This document shows positions 9,167-17,959 of a stretch of 64,000 nucleotides of DNA, piece by piece. The stretch's first letter is position 1, and every line of letters starts with the position of its first letter. A model generated the notes under the pieces. The model searched no databases. It had not been told where the DNA came from and saw nothing but the letters and a program-made list of their open reading frames with translations. The translations under genes and the position numbers were made by a program. The stretch is from Burkholderia humptydooensis (GTDB lineage Bacteria; Pseudomonadota; Gammaproteobacteria; Burkholderiales; Burkholderiaceae), in assembly GCF_001513745.1 (NCBI RefSeq), contig NZ_CP013380.1, positions 1,674,001 through 1,738,000 of the forward strand, given 5' to 3'.

Positions 9167-9307
9167 GATGTTCTCCGGTGAGTCGTTCGACGTTCGGTTC
9201 AGCGGGCAAGACGCGCGCATCAGGCGTTCCCGCGCATGCCTTCTTGAGTGATAGGTATGATGGGCGGCAACTTCAATCGGTATTCGAACGAGAGGAAAGG
9301 GGAAGAT

Positions 9308-10195
9308 GTGGACGTAGGATTCTGTGGGCCGGGGTTGATGGGCGCGCCGATGATCCGGCATCTGCTGTCGGCGGGCCATCGGGTGCACGTATGGAACCGC
9401 ACGCGCGCGAAAGCCGACGCGCTCGCCGTGCACGGCGCGCAGGTCGTCGACACGCCGGCCGAACTCGCCGCGCGCGCGGAGACGGTGATGCTGTGCGTGC
9501 TCGATGCGCAAGCGGTCGGCGACGTCGTGTTCGGCGCATCCGGCGTGCTCGCGGGCGATGCCGCCGCGCGTCGCGCGCGGCGCATCGTCGATCATTCGAG
9601 CATTCCGCCCGCGGCGACGCGCGCGTATGCGGCGCGCGCGGCGGCGCTCGGCGCGAGCTGGGTCGACGCGCCGGTGTCGGGCGGCGTGCCGGGCGCGGAG
9701 GCGGGCACGCTCGCGGTGATGGCGGGCGGCCCGCAAGCGGATGTCGATGCGGTGCGCGCGCTGATCGGCGCTTACGCATCGCGCGTCACGCATCTCGGCG
9801 ATGCGGGAGCGGGGCAGACGGCGAAGCTGTGCAATCAGGCGATCGTGACGGCGACCGTCACGGCGATCGCCGAAGCGGTGGGGCTCGCGCAGGCGAGCGG
9901 CATCGACGCGGCGCGCCTGGCCGAAGCGCTCGCGGGCGGCTGGGCGGATTCGGTGCTGCTGCAGACGTTCGTGCCGCGGATGACGGGCACGGGCCATCCG
10001 TCGATCGGCGCGCTGAGGACGTTTCAGAAGGATGTCGACGCAATCGCCGATGCGGCGCGCGATACGGGCGCGGTGATGCCTGTTGCGGCGGCCGTGCAGC
10101 AGGTGCTGCGGCTCGGCGCGGCGATGGGGCTTGCGCAAGCCGATTTCGCGGCGTTCATCGACATCGTGCGGCCGCAGGCGAAGCGAGGCGAGTGA
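9308..10195 (+). CDS. NAD(P)-dependent beta-hydroxyacid dehydrogenase (GarR/MmsB family)
   Basis: 295 residues with a Rossmann start [14 protein letters not shown] (Gly-Pro-Gly replaces the commoner GLG), the substrate motif [22 protein letters not shown], and the catalytic lysine segment [11 protein letters not shown]. These define 3-hydroxyisobutyrate / tartronate-semialdehyde reductase relatives. The start is taken as GTG 9308 because AGGAAAGGGGA lies just before it and the Rossmann strand begins at once; an ATG at 9248 would add 20 unrelated residues. Substrate is unknown. A reductive step on tartronate semialdehyde would fit glyoxylate disposal from the ureide genes but this is only inference. 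Confidence 0.82.
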   Translation: MDVGFCGPGLMGAPMIRHLLSAGHRVHVWNRTRAKADALAVHGAQVVDTPAELAARAETVMLCVLDAQAVGDVVFGASGVLAGDAAARRARRIVDHSSIPPAATRAYAARAAALGASWVDAPVSGGVPGAEAGTLAVMAGGPQADVDAVRALIGAYASRVTHLGDAGAGQTAKLCNQAIVTATVTAIAEAVGLAQASGIDAARLAEALAGGWADSVLLQTFVPRMTGTGHPSIGALRTFQKDVDAIADAARDTGAVMPVAAAVQQVLRLGAAMGLAQADFAAFIDIVRPQAKRGE

Positions 10196-10310
10196 CGGGT
10201 GGATGTTTATGCGCTGGCGTCGCGGCGGCGCGTGCAGATCTCTCCGGCAACGCGCCGAAAGATACGCCGAAAAACGCGCATGCCGCCGCGCGACGGCGGC
10301 GTGAATGAAG

Positions 10311-10335
10311 AACGGGCCGTTTCAAACGGCCCGTT
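10311..10335. terminator. Bidirectional terminator-like hairpin
   Basis: AACGGGCCGTTT (10311-10322) and AAACGGCCCGTT (10324-10335) form a perfect 12-bp inverted repeat with a one-base centre. It sits between converging genes ending at 10195 (plus) and 10351 (minus). T runs are short on both sides. Confidence 0.65.
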
Positions 10336-10350
10336 TCATGATGGCGAGAA

Positions 10351-10794
10351 TTACAGCGAGCGAGGCGTGGTATCGCCGGCGTTCGGCTGTCCGATTCCGC
10401 TGCGCAGCCCGGCTTTCACGCCCGCACCAAATTCGGGCAGGATGCGCGCGCGGGCGCGGCTCGCGAACACGAGGAAGCCGAATCCGTTCGCCTCGTACCA
10501 GTAGCCGCCGTTTTCGAGCCCGTCGAGCGGCTGCTCGAGCGCATTGGCAATCGATTCGATGCAACGCTTGCGCAGCTCGGCGATCGCGGGATACGGCGGC
10601 TGCGCGCCGCGAACACTGCAGAGCAGGACGTCGAGGCCGGGCAGCACGTGCGCGTAGAGCACGGGCTCGTCCTGCGCGCGCGCGCGCGCGATCTTCGTGT
10701 CGAGCTGGGCGAACGGCTTCGCATGGCGCAGCACTGCGAGGAACGATTCCTGGCCGTCCGGTTGCGCGCGTCGGCGTTTTTTCGGGAAGGACAT
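10351..10794 (-). CDS. Conserved hypothetical protein
   Basis: 147 residues starting MSFPKKRRR. I do not recognise a domain. The body (LHRP-free, cytoplasmic) has an acidic/aromatic centre with LYAHVLPGLDVLLCSVRG and GGYWYEANGFGFLVFASRARARILPEFG, suggesting a small alpha/beta fold. ATG 10794 is chosen over 10848 because the extra 18 residues look like readthrough, but no strong ribosome site supports either. The coding sequence contains a 17-base alternating GC run (10674-10690) that encodes an Arg-Ala string. It ends at a hairpin shared with the converging dehydrogenase gene. Confidence 0.6.
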   Translation of the reverse strand: MSFPKKRRRAQPDGQESFLAVLRHAKPFAQLDTKIARARAQDEPVLYAHVLPGLDVLLCSVRGAQPPYPAIAELRKRCIESIANALEQPLDGLENGGYWYEANGFGFLVFASRARARILPEFGAGVKAGLRSGIGQPNAGDTTPRSL

Positions 10795-11110
10795 AAACAC
10801 TCGCCTCAAAAACAATTGCAAGAAATGCGGCATCCTCATGCGACCCACTCCCGGCTATGCGCGCCGCATGTCGATCTTTTATAGCATACGAAAATGCCGG
10901 CTTCACGAAGTTCGCCGATGCGTTTTGCCGTGCGTCGACCGAACCGGGGAGAGCCTACGATCGCCAAAGCCAGCGCTTCTGCGCCTGCACTGTCGTTGAG
11001 TCTCCATCATAGACCCGGTAGCGCCGCGCGTGCGTCAGAACGTCGCAAAAAATGATGCGGGTATTCTCTGCCTTGCGCGCGCCGCACCGCCGGAAACCGT
11101 CCGGACGACG

Positions 11111-11136
11111 AAAAAAAGCCCGCGCGCGGCGGGCTT
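11111..11136 (-). terminator. Terminator after mscL
   Basis: AAGCCCGC (11116-11123) pairs with GCGGGCTT (11129-11136), loop of five. On the minus strand the stem is followed by seven T. It lies 26 bp past the mscL stop. Confidence 0.85.
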
Positions 11137-11161
11137 CGTGGCGATCGTGCGGCGCGTGCGT

Positions 11162-11593
11162 TCAGCGCTGCTTCAGCGAATCGCGAATCTCGCGCAGCAG
11201 CAGCACGTCTTCGGGCGTCGCGGCGGGCGCGGCTTCTTCCGGCTTGCGCAGCTTGTTGATGAACTTGACCATCAGGAAGATGATGAACGCGAGGATGATG
11301 AAGTTGATCAGCACGGTGATGAACGAGCCGTAGCCGAACGTGGCGACGCCCGCCGCCTGCAGATCCTTGAACGATTCCGGATTGCCCTTGAACGACGCGG
11401 GAATCTGGCCGAGCAGCACGAATTTGTTCGAGAAATCCAGGCCCCCCGTCAGCACGCCGATGACGGGCATGATGAGATCCTTCACCACCGAATCGACGAT
11501 CTTCGAAAACGCTCCGCCGATGATCACGCCGATGGCGAGATCCATGACGTTGCCCTTGACGGCAAATTCCTTGAATTCCTTGATGATGCTCAT
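11162..11593 (-). CDS. mscL: Large-conductance mechanosensitive channel
   Basis: 143 residues. The sequence begins with the amphipathic slide helix [31 protein letters not shown], in which G-A-G packing of the pore-lining TM1 is visible. TM2 is [16 protein letters not shown], then a charged C-terminal bundle rich in Glu/Arg. It opens on membrane tension and releases solutes after hypo-osmotic shock. Monocistronic with its own terminator. Confidence 0.96.
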   Translation of the reverse strand: MSIIKEFKEFAVKGNVMDLAIGVIIGGAFSKIVDSVVKDLIMPVIGVLTGGLDFSNKFVLLGQIPASFKGNPESFKDLQAAGVATFGYGSFITVLINFIILAFIIFLMVKFINKLRKPEEAAPAATPEDVLLLREIRDSLKQR

Positions 11594-11727
11594 GGGCGGC
11601 TTGCTCCTGTCGAAAGTGAATTGGCGCGTGGCGCAACGATTCGTTACGGCACATTGATGGCCGTCATCATAACGAACCCGATCCTTTATCGATAGTTCAT
11701 CTGAAAAATCTTGACAAAGGGGCGCGC

Positions 11728-11756
11728 AAAAAAAAATGGGCCGTTTCCGGCCCATT
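11728..11756 (-). terminator. Terminator after the TPR membrane protein gene
   Basis: AATGGGCC (11735-11742) and GGCCCATT (11749-11756) form the stem; nine A at 11728-11736 give the T tract on the minus strand. It lies 23 bp past the stop at 11779. Confidence 0.85.
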
Positions 11757-11778
11757 CCGTCGTTTCCGCGGCGCATCG

Positions 11779-13005
11779 TCAACCGTTGCTGCTCCAATCG
11801 TCGCCACTGCTGCCGAGATCGACGCTTCCGCCGCCGTCCGAGCCGCCGCTGTCCCAACTGTCGCCCTGGCCGAAGTCGATGCCCGGATCGGCGCCTGCGC
11901 GGCGCCGCGCTTCGTCGTCGACGATCACTTCGCGCTCGATCACGCGGTCGCGGCCATGCGACATCGCCTGACCGAGCAGCACGCCCGTGAGCAAACCGCC
12001 CATGCCGCCGCCGAAGCCGCCGCCTTGCTGGATCACGACGGGCGGCTGCTGTTGCGGCTGCGGCGGATACGGCGAGCAGGGCGGCTGGCCTTGCGCGCCC
12101 GTCAACCGATCGGCCTCCTGAGCAAATACCGAGCCCGTTTGGCCGGGGGCGCCTGCTGCGGCCGCGGCCGCGTTCGGATCGGGGCGGCCCTCGACGCGCG
12201 CCTTCAGGCTCGCGAACTGCTTCTCCAGCTCGTCGAGCCGGTACGGCGGCACCGGGTTCTTGCCGTTCGACAGCGTTTCGACGAGCTCGCGCGCCTGCGC
12301 TTCGAGCGCCTCGATCTCGCCGTTGAGCGCGGCGGCGCCGGGCGCCGTCGACAGCCGCGCGTCGAGCTTGAGCGGGCGCACGTCGTTGAGGATGTCGGTT
12401 GCGCGCTTCAGTTGCGCGCGACGTTCGTCATCGGCGCGCTGATCGTCGGCCGAGCGCGCGCGGCGCAGCGTTCTGCGCAGCACGAGCACGATCGCGCCGA
12501 TCAGCACCGCGAGGCCGATCCACATGCCCGCCGACGGACCGCGGTGCACGGGCGCGGCGGGTGCCGCGGCGAATTGCGATTGCGATTGGGATTGGGCCTG
12601 GGCCTGGGCCTGGGCCTGCGGCGCGGTGAGCATGCCGCCCGAGGTCGCCGAGCGCGACGTCTGCGCGGCCGCCACGCGGCGCGCATCGGCGCGCACGCGC
12701 GCTTCCGTCTGCGCGAAGCGTGACGGATCGGTGAAGCGCAGTTGCGGATCGAGCGACTTCGCGCGCTCGATCTGCGCGAGCGCGTCGGCAGGGCGGCCCT
12801 CGCGGTCGAGCACCTGGCCGTACAGATAGCGGGCGCGCGCGTTGTCCGGATATGCGTCGATCACCTGCGAGAGCTGCGCGTCGGCGCGCTGCCAGTTGCC
12901 TTGCGCGATCGACTGCTGGATTTGTTGCAGCGACGGCACTGCCGCGTTCGCGGCGGCCGACACGAGGAGTAGCGACAATCCGACGGCTGCGAGAAGCTTT
13001 TTCAT
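11779..13005 (-). CDS. Exported TPR-repeat membrane protein with Gln/Ala linker and Gly/Asp-rich tail
   Basis: 408 residues. Order of parts: signal peptide (1-21), two TPR-like helices (about 24-88, with [30 protein letters not shown]), a low-complexity QA/QS run (130-144) encoded by hexanucleotide repeats, a transmembrane helix [17 protein letters not shown] (160-176), a cytosolic coiled-coil-rich part (185-270), a Pro/Gln stretch, then [12 protein letters not shown] and an acidic Gly/Ser/Asp tail ending DDWSSNG. The tail resembles those of TPM-domain membrane proteins. It follows the PspA gene by 112 bp on the same strand, so a role in inner-membrane maintenance is a reasonable inference. 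No established name. Confidence 0.75.
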   Translation of the reverse strand: MKKLLAAVGLSLLLVSAAANAAVPSLQQIQQSIAQGNWQRADAQLSQVIDAYPDNARARYLYGQVLDREGRPADALAQIERAKSLDPQLRFTDPSRFAQTEARVRADARRVAAAQTSRSATSGGMLTAPQAQAQAQAQSQSQSQFAAAPAAPVHRGPSAGMWIGLAVLIGAIVLVLRRTLRRARSADDQRADDERRAQLKRATDILNDVRPLKLDARLSTAPGAAALNGEIEALEAQARELVETLSNGKNPVPPYRLDELEKQFASLKARVEGRPDPNAAAAAAGAPGQTGSVFAQEADRLTGAQGQPPCSPYPPQPQQQPPVVIQQGGGFGGGMGGLLTGVLLGQAMSHGRDRVIEREVIVDDEARRRAGADPGIDFGQGDSWDSGGSDGGGSVDLGSSGDDWSSNG

Positions 13006-13117
13006 GATCGGTTCGGGCGCTCGGCCCGTCTCCTTGCGGATGTTCGCGGCGCGGCGGCGGAGCGAAGCGAACGCGCCCGCCGCCGCGGCTGCGAAGCGCC
13101 GGCTGGCGGAGCCGCCG

Positions 13118-13798
13118 TTACTGCGCCGGCGTGTTCAGTTGCTTTTTCAGCGCTTCGAGGCGGTCCTCGACGGACGGCCCCTTGTTCAGCGCCGCGAGCT
13201 TGTCGTCGAGCGCGCGGCCGCTGTTCGTATCGGCCGAGTTCAGGCGCGCGTCCGAACGCGCGTTCGACAGCGCGACCTTGTCCTCGAGCTTCTGGAAGTC
13301 CTCGGACAGGTTCTTGCCGCCGATCCCGCCGAGCGCGGTGGCCGCGACGTCCTTCGCCTGCGCGATTTCCTGCTTCGCCTGCAGGATGTTCGAGCGCGCG
13401 TTCAGATCGTTGCGGCGCGCGCGCATGTCGGCGATCTGGCCTTTGAGCTTGTCGACCGACGGCTCGAGCGTCTCGAGCTCGCGGGCGAGCGCGTCGCGCT
13501 CGGCCTCGGCGTTCGCCTGCGCGGCGAGCGCTTCGCGCGCGAGGGCTTCGTCGCCCGATTGCAGCGCGCGCTTCGCGCCGTCCTCGTACTTCTTCGCGCG
13601 CTCGTCGGCGGCGTCGCGCTTGCTGCGTTGCGTCGCGACCTGCGCCTCGATCTCGATCAGCGAGTTTTCCGCGCGGCCGATGCTGTCGTCGAGCTCCCGC
13701 ACGATCTGCCGCGCGTCGCGCGACGGGTCCTGCACCGAGTCCGCCGCGTCGTTCAGCAGACCTTTGATCGTGCGCGAAATAGAGTCGAAAAGCGACAT
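13118..13798 (-). CDS. PspA/IM30 family membrane-stress protein
   Basis: 226 residues, almost entirely helical with long coiled coil (30-160). The N-terminal amphipathic helix LFDSISRTIKGLLNDAADSV, then DPSRDARQIVRELDDSIGRAENSL are the PspA/IM30/Vipp1 hallmarks. Family members assemble into ESCRT-III-like rods that patch damaged inner membrane. No pspF or pspBC gene is adjacent; instead the next gene down is the TPR membrane protein. Regulation is therefore unlikely to be the E. coli PspF type. Confidence 0.88.
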   Translation of the reverse strand: MSLFDSISRTIKGLLNDAADSVQDPSRDARQIVRELDDSIGRAENSLIEIEAQVATQRSKRDAADERAKKYEDGAKRALQSGDEALAREALAAQANAEAERDALARELETLEPSVDKLKGQIADMRARRNDLNARSNILQAKQEIAQAKDVAATALGGIGGKNLSEDFQKLEDKVALSNARSDARLNSADTNSGRALDDKLAALNKGPSVEDRLEALKKQLNTPAQ

Positions 13799-14313
13799 GG
13801 ATTCCTCCGTAAGTGATGAACGATGCGCGCATCGCGCATCGCGGGCGATGCCTCGCCGCGGTGCGAGGCGGCTCGCGTCGGCGGATATTACACCACCGGT
13901 TCGCTTAAACGCCGCTTAAACGCAGGCCCGGGCGGGCGGCGCGCATGCCGGCCGCCGCGACCGAACATATGGCCGGCGACGGCAATTTCCAGTGCGCCGC
14001 GCGCCATTTTTTTGCGCGTGCGCGCCTTTCAGAACGAAAGGAGGCGTCGCGCCGCGTTTCGCCTTCATCATAGGAGCGTTCGCGGCGCACGACGGTGCGC
14101 GGCGCAACGAACTGGGGGATTTTTTACAAAAAATCCTGAAGGGGGGCGATCGATTTCATTAAAATGCGCTGTCACGCTGCGGACCGGACAGCCGTATGGA
14201 CCGACGCGCGCCGGGATCCGTCGACGTGATACGCTCCACGACGCTACGTCCATCGATTCCACGCACGCGCTCAGCGCGTGCACGAGGCGCGCCTCGTGCG
14301 CCGCCCATCCGAC
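13799..14313. other. 515-bp divergent region between pspA-like and mrcA genes
   Basis: No gene recognised. The part nearest mrcA is AT-richer and contains the 20-base inverted repeat at 14117-14136 and TTTCATTAAAATGCG (14154-14168), where TAAAAT could be a -10. The rest is GC-rich with only arginine-rich chance frames on both strands. Confidence 0.5.
14117..14136. repeat. Inverted repeat GGATTTTTT-AC-AAAAAATCC upstream of mrcA
   Basis: A 9-bp perfect inverted repeat with a 2-base centre, about 180 bp before the mrcA ATG. It could be a protein operator or part of a short hairpin; the long A/T arms stand out in this GC-rich region. Confidence 0.45.
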
Positions 14314-16836
14314 ATGCCTATTATCAAACGACCGCCTTCCTCCCGCGCCACGAACGAGCACCATTATTCGCTACGACGCTCGCCTGCCGGCGCCTATTAC
14401 ACCGATGACGACGATGACGGCGACCGCGCGTCGCGCCGCACGAGCCGCGACAGCGGCTCGCGCACGTTCGGCTCGCGCGTCGCGTTGTGGTTCGTCGGGC
14501 TCTTCGCGACGCTGCTCGTCGTCGGCGCGCTGATCGTGGGCTACGCGCTCGTCGTGATGGGGCCGCAACTGCCTTCGCTCGACGCGCTCACGCACTACCA
14601 GCCGAAGGTGCCGCTGCGCGTGTACAGCGCGGACCACGTGCTGCTCGGCGAATTCGGCGAGGAGCGCCGCAGCCTCGTGCGCTTCGCGGACATCCCGGAC
14701 GTGATGAAGAAGGCGGTGCTCGCGATCGAGGATTACCGCTTCTACGAGCACGGCGGCGTCGACTTCGTCGGCATTCTCCGCGCGGGCGTGGCCGATCTGC
14801 TGCACGGCGGCGCGCGGCAGGGCGCGAGCACGATCACGATGCAGGTCGCGCGCAATTTCTTCCTGTCGAGCGAGAAGACGTACACGCGCAAGATCTACGA
14901 GATGCTGCTCGCATACAAGATCGAGCGAGCGCTCACGAAGGATCAGATCCTCGAGCTGTACATGAACCAGATCTATCTGGGCCAGCGTGCTTACGGCTTC
15001 GCGGCCGCCGCGCGCGTGTACTTCGGCAAGGACCTGAAGGACATCACGCTCGCCGAGGCGGCGATGCTCGCGGGGCTGCCGAAGGCGCCGTCCGCGTATA
15101 ACCCGGTCGTCAATCCGAAGCGCGCGAAGGTGCGCCAGGAGTACATCCTGAAGCGCATGCTCGAGATCGGCTACATCACGCAGCAGCAGTACGACCAGGC
15201 GGTGAAGGAGGAAATCCATGTGCGCACGCCGGGCAACCAGTACGCGGTGCACGGCGAATACGTAGCCGAAATGGTGCGGCAGATGATGTACGCGCAGTAC
15301 AAGGACGAGACCTATACGCGCGGCTTCACCGTCACCACGACGATCAACGCGGCCGACCAGGAGGCCGCGTACCAGGCGGTGCGCCGCGGGATCATGGACT
15401 ACGAGCGCCGCCACGGCTACCGCGGGCCGGAAGGCTTCGTCGCGCTGCCGCCCGCGGGCGACGAGCGCGACGAGGCGATCGACGATGCGCTCGCCGATCA
15501 TCCGGACAACGGCGATCTGCAGTCGGCCGTCGTGCTCGCTGCGTCGCCCGCGGCGGTCGACGTGCAGTTCGTCGGCGGCGCGACCGCGACGATCAACGGC
15601 GCCGGGCTGCGCTTCGTGGCGGGCGCGTTGAGCGCGCGCGCGTCGGCCGCGCTGAAGATCAAGCCGGGCTCGATCGTGCGCGTGATGAAGGACGCGAAGA
15701 GCGCATGGCAGATCGCGCAGTTGCCGCAGGTCGAAGGCGCGCTCGTCGCGGTCGCGCCGCAGGACGGCGCGATCCGCTCGCTCGTGGGCGGCTTCGACTT
15801 CAACAAGAGCAAGTTCAACCACGTGACGCAGGCGTGGCGGCAGCCGGGCTCGTCGTTCAAGCCGTTCATCTATTCGGCGTCGCTCGAAAAGGGCCTCGGG
15901 CCCGCGACGATCATCAACGACGCGCCGCTCTATTTCCCGCCGAGCGTGCCGGGCGGCCAGCCGTGGGAGCCGAAGGACGACGATCAGCCGGACGGCCCGA
16001 TGCCGATGCGCACCGCGCTGCAGCGCTCGAAGAACCTCGTGTCGATCCGGATTCTCGCGTCGATCGGCACGTCGTACGCGCAGGACTACGTAACGCAGCG
16101 CTTCGGCTTCGATCCCGCGAAGACGCCGCCGTATCTGCCGATGGCGCTCGGCGCGGGCCTCGTCACGCCGCTGCAGCTCGCGGCGGGCTATGCGGTGTTC
16201 GCGAACGGCGGCTACAAGGTCGATCCGTATCTGATCGCCGAAGTCGACGACGCGCGCGGCCAGGCGCTGCAAAAGGCGCAGCCGGTGGTCGCGGGCACGG
16301 GCGCGACGCGCACGATCGACGCGCGCAACGCATACGTGATGAACAGCCTGCTGCACACCGTCGCGACGGCGGGCACGGGCGCCGGCACGAACGCGCTCGG
16401 CCGCGGCGACCTGCAGGGCAAGACGGGTACGACGAACGACGCGAAGGACGGCTGGTTCGCCGGCTACCAGCAATCGCTCGTCGCCGTTGCGTGGATGGGC
16501 TTCGACCAGCCGAAGAGCCTCGGCAGCCGCGAATTCGGCGCGCAGCTCGCGCTGCCGATCTGGGTGAACTACATGCGCACCGCGCTTTCCGGCGTGCCCG
16601 AGCAGCAGATGGCGATGCCGGACGGGCTGACGACGATCGACGGCGAGCTGTATTACGCGGATCGCACGCCGGGCGCGGGCTTTGTCGCGAACGTCGACTT
16701 CAACCCTGCCGCGAGCCCCACCGTGAGCGCGAACGACGCGCTCGGCTCGGCGGGCGCCGCGGGCCTGACGCCGCCGCCTGTGACGCCGGAGGAGAAGCGG
16801 CAGATCATCGACATGTTCGAGGGCAACAAGCCTTGA
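14314..16836 (+). CDS. mrcA: Penicillin-binding protein 1A, bifunctional glycosyltransferase/transpeptidase
   Basis: 840 residues. A cytoplasmic tail with a DDDDDGD run, one TM helix (about 55-82), then the GT51 transglycosylase domain with EDYRFYEHGGVD (catalytic Glu near 139) and RQGASTITMQ. The transpeptidase domain has S-S-F-K (Ser513, Lys516), S-K-N (572-574) and K-T-G (703-705), all intact. A PBP1A-type OB insertion lies between. It polymerises and crosslinks peptidoglycan at the inner membrane. ATG 14314 is chosen; GTG 14278 would add 12 residues. It is followed by a strong terminator. Confidence 0.95.
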   Translation: MPIIKRPPSSRATNEHHYSLRRSPAGAYYTDDDDDGDRASRRTSRDSGSRTFGSRVALWFVGLFATLLVVGALIVGYALVVMGPQLPSLDALTHYQPKVPLRVYSADHVLLGEFGEERRSLVRFADIPDVMKKAVLAIEDYRFYEHGGVDFVGILRAGVADLLHGGARQGASTITMQVARNFFLSSEKTYTRKIYEMLLAYKIERALTKDQILELYMNQIYLGQRAYGFAAAARVYFGKDLKDITLAEAAMLAGLPKAPSAYNPVVNPKRAKVRQEYILKRMLEIGYITQQQYDQAVKEEIHVRTPGNQYAVHGEYVAEMVRQMMYAQYKDETYTRGFTVTTTINAADQEAAYQAVRRGIMDYERRHGYRGPEGFVALPPAGDERDEAIDDALADHPDNGDLQSAVVLAASPAAVDVQFVGGATATINGAGLRFVAGALSARASAALKIKPGSIVRVMKDAKSAWQIAQLPQVEGALVAVAPQDGAIRSLVGGFDFNKSKFNHVTQAWRQPGSSFKPFIYSASLEKGLGPATIINDAPLYFPPSVPGGQPWEPKDDDQPDGPMPMRTALQRSKNLVSIRILASIGTSYAQDYVTQRFGFDPAKTPPYLPMALGAGLVTPLQLAAGYAVFANGGYKVDPYLIAEVDDARGQALQKAQPVVAGTGATRTIDARNAYVMNSLLHTVATAGTGAGTNALGRGDLQGKTGTTNDAKDGWFAGYQQSLVAVAWMGFDQPKSLGSREFGAQLALPIWVNYMRTALSGVPEQQMAMPDGLTTIDGELYYADRTPGAGFVANVDFNPAASPTVSANDALGSAGAAGLTPPPVTPEEKRQIIDMFEGNKP

Positions 16837-16868
16837 TCGAATGTCGATGCGTTGATCGCATCGCGAAG

Positions 16869-16897
16869 AAACGGGCGCTGGCGGCGCCCGTTTTTTT
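16869..16897 (+). terminator. Terminator after mrcA
   Basis: ACGGGCGC (16871-16878) and GCGCCCGT (16884-16891) form the stem, loop of five, followed by a T7 run. Confidence 0.9.
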
Positions 16898-17044
16898 GCC
16901 GGCGCGGATTTGGCGGCGGCGATTGCCGATGGCGGCGCGGTGCCGTTGCGCCGGCGGGCGACGCGCTCGCCGGCAATATTCGGTCTGCTTCGACTTGGAG
17001 GGCGAATGACCGGCCGCCATGCAATGCATTCCGGAACGGGCCGA

Positions 17045-17494
17045 TCAGAACGACGCGCAAACGCGCGCCAGCACGAGCCCGACCGATTGCTGATGAAACC
17101 GCTCGATGTACGCGCGGCGGATGGCGGCGAGGCTGTCGAGCGTCGCGGGCGAGTCGGGCGCGACGATACGGATCACGAAGCTTTTCTCGTGCACGACGCC
17201 GCCCGTTTCGCGATCGCGCCATTGGCCGCGCGTGTCCCACGTCGTGATCCCGTCGGGAAAGCGCGGCGTGACCGCGTCGGCGACGAAGCGCGCGCGCTCG
17301 GCGTCGGTGACGGGGCCGCGGCCGGCGATGTCGCGGCCGAACAGCAGGTCCGCCTGCAGTTCGCGCGTGCCGCCGGCTTGCGCGCAGCGCGCATCGCTTG
17401 ACGCCGGCTGCGGCGACGTCGCGCAGCCCGGCAGCGCGGCGACGGCGGCGATCAGCGCGATGCCGCCGATCCATGTCGAATGAGTCACTCGCAT
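17045..17494 (-). CDS. DUF3574 lipoprotein
   Basis: 149 residues. A signal peptide ends in the lipobox L-P-G-C (Cys24). The mature part reads LLFGRDIAGRGPVTDAERARF, VTPRFPDGITTWDTRGQWRD and RAYIERFHQQSVGLV, the conserved core of DUF3574. Function unknown. ATG 17494 is chosen because GAGG precedes it and it starts the signal peptide; an in-frame extension to 17539 runs back into the octanucleotide repeat tract. The repeat (17525-17564) lies 30-70 bp before the start, in the promoter zone, so its length could affect expression. Confidence 0.8.
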   Translation of the reverse strand: MRVTHSTWIGGIALIAAVAALPGCATSPQPASSDARCAQAGGTRELQADLLFGRDIAGRGPVTDAERARFVADAVTPRFPDGITTWDTRGQWRDRETGGVVHEKSFVIRIVAPDSPATLDSLAAIRRAYIERFHQQSVGLVLARVCASF

Positions 17495-17524
17495 CGTTGA
17501 TCCTCGTCGAATGTCGTGTTTGAT

Positions 17525-17564
17525 CGACCACGCGACCACGCGACCACGCGACCACGCGACCGTG
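17525..17564. repeat. Octanucleotide tandem repeat (CGACCACG), five units
   Basis: Four exact copies of CGACCACG followed by a fifth with one change (CGACCGTG). It lies 31-70 bp upstream of the DUF3574 lipoprotein start. The unit length is not a multiple of three. Confidence 0.9.
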
Positions 17565-17619
17565 CAAATGCGCGCCGCCGCATCCGGGAGCGCGACTGCA
17601 AAGCGCTGCGCGCTCAGGC

Positions 17620-17956
17620 ACTTACGCAGTTGTCCGGCCGCTTATCAACAAGCCTGTCAACATAATCTGTGGAAAACGCGCCGCCCGGCCCGGCGCGCGG
17701 CCGACGCGATTCGATCGTGCAACGCTCCGCGCCGGCGCAGGCGAATCGAATCGGATCAAGCAGTTAGCGCCGCTGCCCCATGCTTATCAACAGCCCTTTC
17801 AACAAAAACTGGGGATAACCGCATCGCTTTGCACGCCCGCTGCGCGCACTATCGACGCATTTCGCGGCGCTCCCCGAAAACGTCGCGCGATCAACGCGTT
17901 AGCGCGCTTGTCCGCGGCTTTTCAACATGCTCTTCAACATGAACTGGGGATAACCG
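17620..17956. repeat. Three related 60-bp units with DnaA-box-like elements
   Basis: Units at about 17620-17678, 17761-17820 and 17895-17956, spaced 142 and 135 bp. Each has a GTTAGCGC-like lead, then TTATCAACA (TTTTCAACA in the third), a second CAACA about 10 bases on, and CTGTGGAAAA or CTGGGGATAACC. TTATCAACA and GGGGATAA are each one base from the DnaA box TTATCCACA and its complement. The units occupy the gap between the dehydratase 3' end and the DUF3574 gene. No gene overlaps them. Confidence 0.7.
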
Positions 17957-17959
17957 GCG

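Noticed and set aside
14371..16473. 700-codon open frame antisense to mrcA
   Set aside because: Mirror of a strongly biased codon pattern; no recognisable domain and the sense strand holds all PBP motifs.
17620..17956. Replication origin
   Set aside because: DnaA-like boxes are imperfect, there is no AT-rich unwinding region and no dnaA/dnaN/gidA context.
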